From Feifania hominis (lineage in GTDB: Bacteria; Bacillota; Clostridia; Oscillospirales; Feifaniaceae), in contig NZ_JACRSP010000001.1 in NCBI RefSeq assembly GCF_014384765.1, forward strand, positions 620,001-684,000: 64,000 bases of DNA, read 5' to 3'. Each line of letters starts with the position of its first letter. Position 1 is the stretch's first letter. The notes under the pieces were generated by a model. It did not search any database and was not told where the DNA came from. It was given only the letters and a program-made list of their open reading frames with translations. A program made the translations under genes and the position numbers. Positions 59,401 to 64,000 of this stretch are shown here, in pieces.

Positions 59401-59486
59401 GTGATCTTTCATGCGATTTCCATCGCAAATATCACCGGCCACACACCTTGTGGAACCAAGCTGTCAGCGCTCATCCCTTGCAAGCC

Positions 59487-59513
59487 GAGGCCCGCTCATA
59501 TCGAGCGGGCCTC
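59487..59513 (-). terminator. Hairpin after the collagen-like gene
   Basis: Perfect 11-bp stem GAGGCCCGCTC/GAGCGGGCCTC with a five-base loop, 22 bp past the stop; no U-tract on the minus strand, so termination is uncertain. Confidence 0.45.
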
Positions 59514-59534
59514 TTTGGATCATATGATGTTGTG

Positions 59535-61109
59535 CTAAGTCGCATCGCCCAGACGCATGACACTCGCAGAAATTTCACGGAGTGTAAAGCCTGCCGCGCT
59601 GGTGCGAATTTGAAGGGTTGCCGGGCCGTCTGCACGCAACGGCACAGCAAACATGACTGTGGCGGTCTCCGCCGTAGCCGTAAAGGTATGCGCCGTTATA
59701 GCCCCTGTCACGGGTACGCCGTTCTGATAGAGGCGAAGAGACAATGTCGCCGGAATCGAAGTTCCCACTCCAAGTCCAGCCACGCCATGGAATATCACCT
59801 CATAGATGCCCGGCCGGTTGATTTGAATATCTGCCGTCCCAGCCGCATGTGTGATGGAGGTCCCACTGATCAACGGATTATCGCTGAAAATCAAAGCGCC
59901 TACACTCGCACTTGACTGGGGAATCTCATCCACTGTAGCGAGAACATCCGGGGCTTCTCCTCCTCCCGATTCACCTCTTGGAATGACAAAGTCAAAAATG
60001 GCATTTTCGTCAGTGCCGACATTGGTGACCTCGGCTTGCGATCCGGGCGGACTGGTTGTAACAGTTCCAATCTGTATTGTTGCGGCGGCACCGGTCGGGC
60101 CCGTTTCGCCAGTTGTGCCCGTCGGCCCGGTCTCACCAACTGCACCATCGGCACCCGTTATGCTCGCCCCTGTTGCACCGTCGGCTCCAGTGGCACCCGC
60201 TTCACCTGTTGCGCCGACCGCACCGGCGGCGCCCGTCGCCCCGGTTGCTCCCGTGGCACCGGTCGGTCCGATCTCCCCGACAACTCCATCGGCTCCTGTA
60301 GCTCCGGTTGCGCCCGTAGCGCCAGTCACTCCGGTTGCACCTGCTGCACCGGTCGGACCGATCTCACCGACAACTCCGTCGGCTCCAGTGGCCCCGGTTG
60401 CTCCCGTAGCGCCAGTCACTCCGGTCGCACCCGCTGCACCGGTCGGACCGATCTCACCGGCAACTCCATCGCCTCCGGTGGCTCCGGTTGCGCCAGTTGC
60501 CCCGGTTGCACCGGTAGGCCCGGTCGCGCCGGTCTCACCATCAGCTCCATCTGCTCCCGTTGCGCCCGTCGCACCCGTTATACTCGCGCCGGTAGCACCG
60601 GTTGCACCTGTGGGACCTGTCGGGCCAATTTCACCGGCGGCTCCATCCGCTCCCGTTGCGCCTGTCGCACCTGTCATACTCGCGCCAGTGGCACCGGTTG
60701 CACCTGTAACCCCAGTCGCACCGGTTCCACCGACAGCTCCTGTCGCTCCGGTGGCGCCTGTCGCACCCGTTACACTCGCGCCAGTGGCACCGGTTACGCC
60801 CGTCGCGCCGGTCGGGCCGATTTCACCGAAAGCTCCGGTCGCACCGGTAGCTCCGGTCGCGCCGGTAACACTCACACCAGTGGCGCCGGTTGTGCCTGTT
60901 GCGCCAGTCGCACCTCTTGTCCCTGTGGCACCGGTTGCACCCGTCGTTCCGGCAGGACCGATGGGGCCCTGTGAGCCGATGGTGCCGGTGGCACCTGTCG
61001 CGCCGGTTGCGCCCGTGGGCCCGGTGATGCCCGACGGACAGGGACACGAGGGCGAGCACGGTATCGGGCAAGGTGTCGGGCATGTCCCCCGACCTTGACA
61101 ATTATTCAT
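59535..61109 (-). CDS. BclA-like collagen-repeat surface protein
   Basis: 524 aa; ATG with GGAGGGAATACT upstream. N-terminus MNNCQGRGTCPTPCPIPCSPSCPCPSG has six Cys among Pro, with no signal peptide. Residues about 27-340 are Gly-X-Y triplets, mostly GAT, GPT, GVT and GAD, a collagen-like stalk. The C-terminal 180 residues start IQIGTVTTSPPGSQAEVTNVGTDENAIFDFVIPRGE and end in a jelly-roll-like domain (INRPGIYEVIFHGVAGLGVG...ATLSLRLYQNGVPV). BclA-type proteins form hair-like filaments on spore exosporia, with trimeric C-terminal heads and O-glycosylated Thr. A CATATACT box at 61146-61153 suggests a sporulation sigma. Other surface roles are possible. Confidence 0.9.
   Translation of the reverse strand: MNNCQGRGTCPTPCPIPCSPSCPCPSGITGPTGATGATGATGTIGSQGPIGPAGTTGATGATGTRGATGATGTTGATGVSVTGATGATGATGAFGEIGPTGATGVTGATGASVTGATGATGATGAVGGTGATGVTGATGATGASMTGATGATGADGAAGEIGPTGPTGATGATGASITGATGATGADGADGETGATGPTGATGATGATGATGGDGVAGEIGPTGAAGATGVTGATGATGATGADGVVGEIGPTGAAGATGVTGATGATGATGADGVVGEIGPTGATGATGATGAAGAVGATGEAGATGADGATGASITGADGAVGETGPTGTTGETGPTGAAATIQIGTVTTSPPGSQAEVTNVGTDENAIFDFVIPRGESGGGEAPDVLATVDEIPQSSASVGALIFSDNPLISGTSITHAAGTADIQINRPGIYEVIFHGVAGLGVGTSIPATLSLRLYQNGVPVTGAITAHTFTATAETATVMFAVPLRADGPATLQIRTSAAGFTLREISASVMRLGDAT
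60260..60460 (-). repeat. Tandem ~90-bp repeat in the collagen stalk
   Basis: The 30-residue block GADGVVGEIGPTGAAGATGVTGATGATGAT occurs twice in a row with nearly identical DNA, and a related block with GGDGVAGEIGPTGAAG lies next to it. Length variation by slipped mispairing between strains is expected. Confidence 0.75.
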
Positions 61110-61145
61110 AGTATTCCCTCCAGTTGCAAATAAAGGTCTCCATAC

Positions 61146-61153
61146 AGTATATG
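61146..61153 (-). promoter_or_regulatory. Candidate -10 element of the collagen-like gene
   Basis: CATATACT on the minus strand 37 bp before the ATG; the same eight bases form the -10 element of the Cys/Asn-rich peptide gene. No recognisable -35 partner. Confidence 0.3.
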
Positions 61154-61214
61154 TGCGCCGCCCTCATCGGGAAGAAGCTGTTTGCACGCCGTATTGAAAG
61201 CGGCCGGTCTCTCA

Positions 61215-61243
61215 TAGACAGGAAAGCGTCTTCGCGGTATAAT
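61215..61243 (+). promoter_or_regulatory. Sigma-A promoter of the SLH-M13 gene
   Basis: TAGACA (61215-61220), 17-base spacer, TATAAT (61238-61243), giving a leader of about 115 nt. Confidence 0.7.
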
Positions 61244-61262
61244 AACAGAGTAGCTGTTATTA
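61240..61262. promoter_or_regulatory. Operator-like dyad at the SLH-M13 promoter
   Basis: Perfect inverted repeat TAATAACAG-AGTAG-CTGTTATTA starting inside the -10 box and covering the expected transcription start: a repressor-site position. Not followed by T's, so not a terminator. Confidence 0.6.
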
Positions 61263-61366
61263 TGAAACGCAGGCTGTGCTCTCGCCCCTTGCCGGGCAAG
61301 TCCCTGTGGGCCGGCTGAGAACATGGCTGCATGATTGCTGATCCGATTGAGAAAGGTGGAAAACAG

Positions 61367-63724
61367 ATGAAACAACTTCAAAAACTGACCGCTGTTCTGC
61401 TGAGCATGCTGCTCATTCTAAGTGCATTTCTTCCCGCTTTTGCTGCGCAGAATGAGCCCCTGGCCCGCGGTGACGCGGCGCAGCTCATTCTCGACGCTGC
61501 AGACGACTACCGCGCCGGGCTCACCCTCGGCGACATCATCAAGGGATATGAAGACGGTGAGCTGCGCGAGAGTGCGCCCGTCACACTTGTAGAAGCCGCT
61601 ACCATGCTCAGCCGCGCTTTCGGCACTCTCCCCACGCCGGTGGGTGACAATCTGAGAACCGGCGTCTTTGTCGATGCATTTTCCGACGTTCCCGCCTGGG
61701 CACTGCAGGATGTGGGCAATCTGCGCAGCGCAGGGCTCCTCGTCCCTAAGGCCGACGGCTCGCTCGGCGCCTCAGAGACACTCACTGCCGATGAACTGGA
61801 AACGCTTCTGCGCCGTATCTGGTCGCTCTACGGCACCAATCTCAAGGATGATTTTTATGCTGCCGTAAACAAGGAAGCTCTTGATGAGAGCACCATCGCG
61901 GCAGGTGAGATGACGACCAACGCCTTTACCGCACTCGCCGCGCTCAACAGCGCGCGTCTGACCGAGATCATCAACGAAATCAAGGACGGCAGCTACGCCG
62001 CCGGCACCAAAGAGCAGAAAATCGCCGACTTTTACCGTTCGGTCTCCGATATGGAGGCCCGCAACGCGGCCGGTATCGATCCCATCGCCCCCTATCTCAC
62101 CATGATCGACGAAATTGAGTCAGTCAACGACCTCGAGCAGGTCGAGAAGACTCTCTTTGCCGAGCTCGGGATGAGCGGTCTGATCGGCTTTGCGTACACA
62201 GCCGACCTCAAGGACAGCAGCCGCTACATTCTCTACCTGGGCACGATGAGCCCCGCCCTGACCAAAGATGTCTACGCTGCGGATGAGGGCGCTCAAAAAG
62301 AGGCCTATTTGAACTATCTGGCGACCCTGCTTCGTCTGTCAGGCGAATCCGAGCAGGACGCTGCACAACACGCTCTGGACTACTACACACTCGAGAAAGC
62401 TCTCTCCCCAAGTGCACTCGACCCGCAGGACCAGGGAAATGTCGACAAGATCTACAATCTCTACACGCTCGATCAGGTCAAAGCCCTCTACCCTGCCCTC
62501 GATTTGGAATCTCTGCTCAGCGCAGCGGGCTATCAGTTCAACGGTTCCGCCATGGTGATGGACAAAGGGCTCTTTGAGGCCTTTGCACCCTACTATTGCG
62601 ATGAACAGATCGATCTGCTCAAAACGGTTCTCAAGCTCTCGCTTCTCTCGAGCTATGGTGTGACCCTCTCGCAGGATTTCACCGACGCCTCCAATCTCTT
62701 CTCGCAGCAGTACTATGGCATAGAGGGCAGCAAGACACCCGAAGAGACCGCGATGACCATGGTGCAAAATGTCATGACCGACTATCTCGGCGAGCTCTTC
62801 TGCGAGAGATATTTCTCCGAAGAGGCCAAAAAGGATGTCGAATCCATGATCGCCGACTTCATTGAAATTTACAAACAGCGCATCACCGCGCTCGACTGGA
62901 TGAGCGAGTCGACAAAGGCCATGGCCCTTAAAAAACTTGACACCATGGCGGTGCACATCGGCTATCCCGATGAGTGGGACAGCTACATGGATGATCTAAC
63001 CATTCTCGCTCCGCAGGACGGCGGCAGCTTCTTTCAAAACTACTGTACGCTCTCAAGAGCCTCCTACGCAGAGAATGCCGCGCTGGGCGGCAAGGAGGTC
63101 GACCGCGACAGCTGGATCATGACCGCCTACACAGTCAACGCCATGTACAGCGCCACGAGCAACTCCATCTGGTTCCCTGCCGGCATCCTGCAGGCGCCGT
63201 TCTATGACGTCAATGCCAAACACGAGGCCAACCTTGGCGGCATCGGCGCGGTCATCGCCCATGAGATCACCCACGCCTTTGACAACAACGGCGCGAAATT
63301 CGACGAAAAGGGCAATGCCGCCGACTGGTGGACCGAAGAGGACTACGCTGCGTTCTCCGCTCTGTGCGAAAAGGCAGCAGCCTACTACAACGGCTGGGAA
63401 TCTGCGCCCGGAATTGTGAACAGCGGCATCCTGACGCTCAGTGAAAACGTGGCGGACCTCGGCGGCCTCGGCTGCGCCATCCAGGCCGCAGGCGAGCTTG
63501 AGAATCCCGACTACGACGCTCTGTTCAGGAACTGGGCGGCCATCTGGGAGATGACGGCAACCCGCAGTTATCTGCAGCTGCTCTCCGTGCTCGACGTGCA
63601 CAGCGCCAACAAGGTCCGCACGAACCAGACACTCGCCTGCTTCGAAGAGTTTTACACCACCTATTCCATAGAACCGGGTGACGGTATGTATGTCGCTCCG
63701 GAGGACCGTGTGAAAATCTGGTGA
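61367..63724 (+). CDS. Secreted SLH-domain M13 family metallopeptidase
   Basis: 785 aa from the ATG at 61367 (MKQLQKLTAVLLSMLLILSAFLPAFAAQ), with GGTGG upstream and a signal peptide of about 27 residues. Residues about 35-165 resemble divergent SLH repeats (LGDIIKGYEDGELRESAPVTLVEAATMLSRAFG, FSDVPAWALQDVGNLRSAGLL). The rest is a neprilysin/PepO-like M13 peptidase: NSIWFPAGILQAPFYD, the zinc site AHEITHAFDNNGAKFDEKG with HExxH, and the third ligand in ENVADLGGLG. It likely cuts peptides at the cell surface, feeding the intracellular M42/M29 aminopeptidases (inferred). Controlled by a promoter with an operator-like dyad. Confidence 0.93.
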   Translation: MKQLQKLTAVLLSMLLILSAFLPAFAAQNEPLARGDAAQLILDAADDYRAGLTLGDIIKGYEDGELRESAPVTLVEAATMLSRAFGTLPTPVGDNLRTGVFVDAFSDVPAWALQDVGNLRSAGLLVPKADGSLGASETLTADELETLLRRIWSLYGTNLKDDFYAAVNKEALDESTIAAGEMTTNAFTALAALNSARLTEIINEIKDGSYAAGTKEQKIADFYRSVSDMEARNAAGIDPIAPYLTMIDEIESVNDLEQVEKTLFAELGMSGLIGFAYTADLKDSSRYILYLGTMSPALTKDVYAADEGAQKEAYLNYLATLLRLSGESEQDAAQHALDYYTLEKALSPSALDPQDQGNVDKIYNLYTLDQVKALYPALDLESLLSAAGYQFNGSAMVMDKGLFEAFAPYYCDEQIDLLKTVLKLSLLSSYGVTLSQDFTDASNLFSQQYYGIEGSKTPEETAMTMVQNVMTDYLGELFCERYFSEEAKKDVESMIADFIEIYKQRITALDWMSESTKAMALKKLDTMAVHIGYPDEWDSYMDDLTILAPQDGGSFFQNYCTLSRASYAENAALGGKEVDRDSWIMTAYTVNAMYSATSNSIWFPAGILQAPFYDVNAKHEANLGGIGAVIAHEITHAFDNNGAKFDEKGNAADWWTEEDYAAFSALCEKAAAYYNGWESAPGIVNSGILTLSENVADLGGLGCAIQAAGELENPDYDALFRNWAAIWEMTATRSYLQLLSVLDVHSANKVRTNQTLACFEEFYTTYSIEPGDGMYVAPEDRVKIW

Positions 63725-63732
63725 TATTGCTG

Positions 63733-63763
63733 AGGGCCGGCCGCCATTCGGCCGGCCCTTTTT
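63733..63763 (+). terminator. Terminator after the SLH-M13 gene
   Basis: GGGCCGGCCG, CCATT, CGGCCGGCCC, TTTTT, ten bases after the stop. Confidence 0.93.
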
Positions 63764-63777
63764 CATGAGGTGATCGT

Positions 63778-64000
63778 TTGAAAAAGCTCATTGTCATAAA
63801 CGGTACCATGGGTGTCGGTAAGAGCACGGTCTGCCGGGAGCTTACGAAACTTCTCACTCCCTGCGCCTGGCTCGACGGGGACTGGTGCTGGATGATGAAC
63901 CCCTTTGCGGTGGATGACGAGAACATTGCGATGGTAACCGACAACATCTGTCATCTGCTGCGCGGCTTTCTTCAAAACTCCCATTTTGAGTATGTCATCT
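63778..64000 (+). CDS. P-loop nucleoside/nucleotide kinase-like protein, N-terminal fragment
   Basis: Partial gene running off the right edge, from a TTG with GAGGTG five bases upstream. Begins (M)KKLIVINGTMGVGKSTVCREL, with Walker A GTMGVGKST at residues 9-17, then LLTPCAWLDGDWCWMMNPFAVDDENIAMV, with the LDGDW motif typical of small AAA-type kinases related to AAA_33/shikimate-kinase-like proteins. Substrate unknown. Confidence 0.8.
   Translation, partial: MKKLIVINGTMGVGKSTVCRELTKLLTPCAWLDGDWCWMMNPFAVDDENIAMVTDNICHLLRGFLQNSHFEYVI

Noticed and set aside
60100..61000. Short repeats that could be taken for a CRISPR array
   Set aside because: They are 9-bp collagen codon triplets without spacers of constant length, and no cas gene is near.
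59851..61098. Plus-strand frame rich in APVAPVAPV opposite the collagen-like gene
   Set aside because: Its repeats mirror the Gly-Ala-Thr codons of the real gene; the minus strand has the ribosome site and recognisable N- and C-terminal domains.

Overview
The window looks like chromosomal DNA of a GC-rich, probably spore-forming member of the Clostridia (Firmicutes), perhaps Oscillospirales; this placement is an inference. The grounds are strong GGAGG-type ribosome binding sites, frequent TTG/GTG starts, sigma-A promoters of the TTGACA-17/18-TATAAT type, a T-box leader, a bacterial RNase P RNA, S-layer homology (SLH) proteins, a BclA-like collagen protein and an efflux system without an outer-membrane partner. 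No insertion sequence, prophage, integrase, CRISPR array or rRNA was seen. Most genes are on the minus strand and packed into long operons.

Layout. 1-3.3 kb: aryl-amino-acid catabolism (paaK, iorA, start of iorB) behind a leader with a 16-codon ORF and an intrinsic terminator. 3.3-8.6 kb: murD followed without gaps by three M42 aminopeptidase paralogues and a GNAT acetyltransferase. 8.7-12 kb, plus strand: rnpB, a family 4 uracil-DNA glycosylase, a Gfo/Idh oxidoreductase and a P-loop ATPase. 12-16 kb: metF, a free-standing methionine synthase reactivation domain, and a metH that lacks that domain. 16-24 kb: MacAB-like efflux genes, an SLH protein and an OmpR/histidine kinase pair in one direction. 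24-27.4 kb: three M29 aminopeptidase paralogues. 27.5-32.2 kb: leuACDB under a leucine T-box. 32.2-36.8 kb: a MocR regulator lacking its PLP lysine, an ABC-F ATPase, an acidic zinc-ribbon protein and efp. 36.9-40.1 kb: M24 peptidase, aroQ, endonuclease IV, YqeG phosphatase, rpsU.

40.1-51.7 kb is one nine-gene housekeeping operon: smc, ftsY, an rph-rdgB fusion, yhbY, nadD, yqeK, an LCP protein, rsfS and leuS. 51.8-54.2 kb holds DMT and AEC transporters and a deoxyinosine glycosylase. 54.2-56.2 kb holds a striking 58-aa Cys/Asn-rich peptide missed by ordinary length cut-offs, an amidase without signal peptide, rubrerythrin and an orphan TfoX C-terminal domain. 56-64 kb: a flippase, pyruvate kinase, tRNA-Pro(CGG), the collagen-like protein, an SLH-M13 metallopeptidase with an operator-like promoter, and the start of a P-loop kinase.

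Together the genes suggest an amino-acid/peptide-using anaerobe: six intracellular-type metallo-aminopeptidases in two tandem sets, IorAB plus an aryl-CoA ligase for aromatic 2-oxo acids, and rubrerythrin for peroxide. The most interesting items are the Cys/Asn-rich peptide and its promoter, the MocR protein with Arg in place of the catalytic Lys, the paaK leader attenuator, and the dyad operators at the M13 and DMT promoters.
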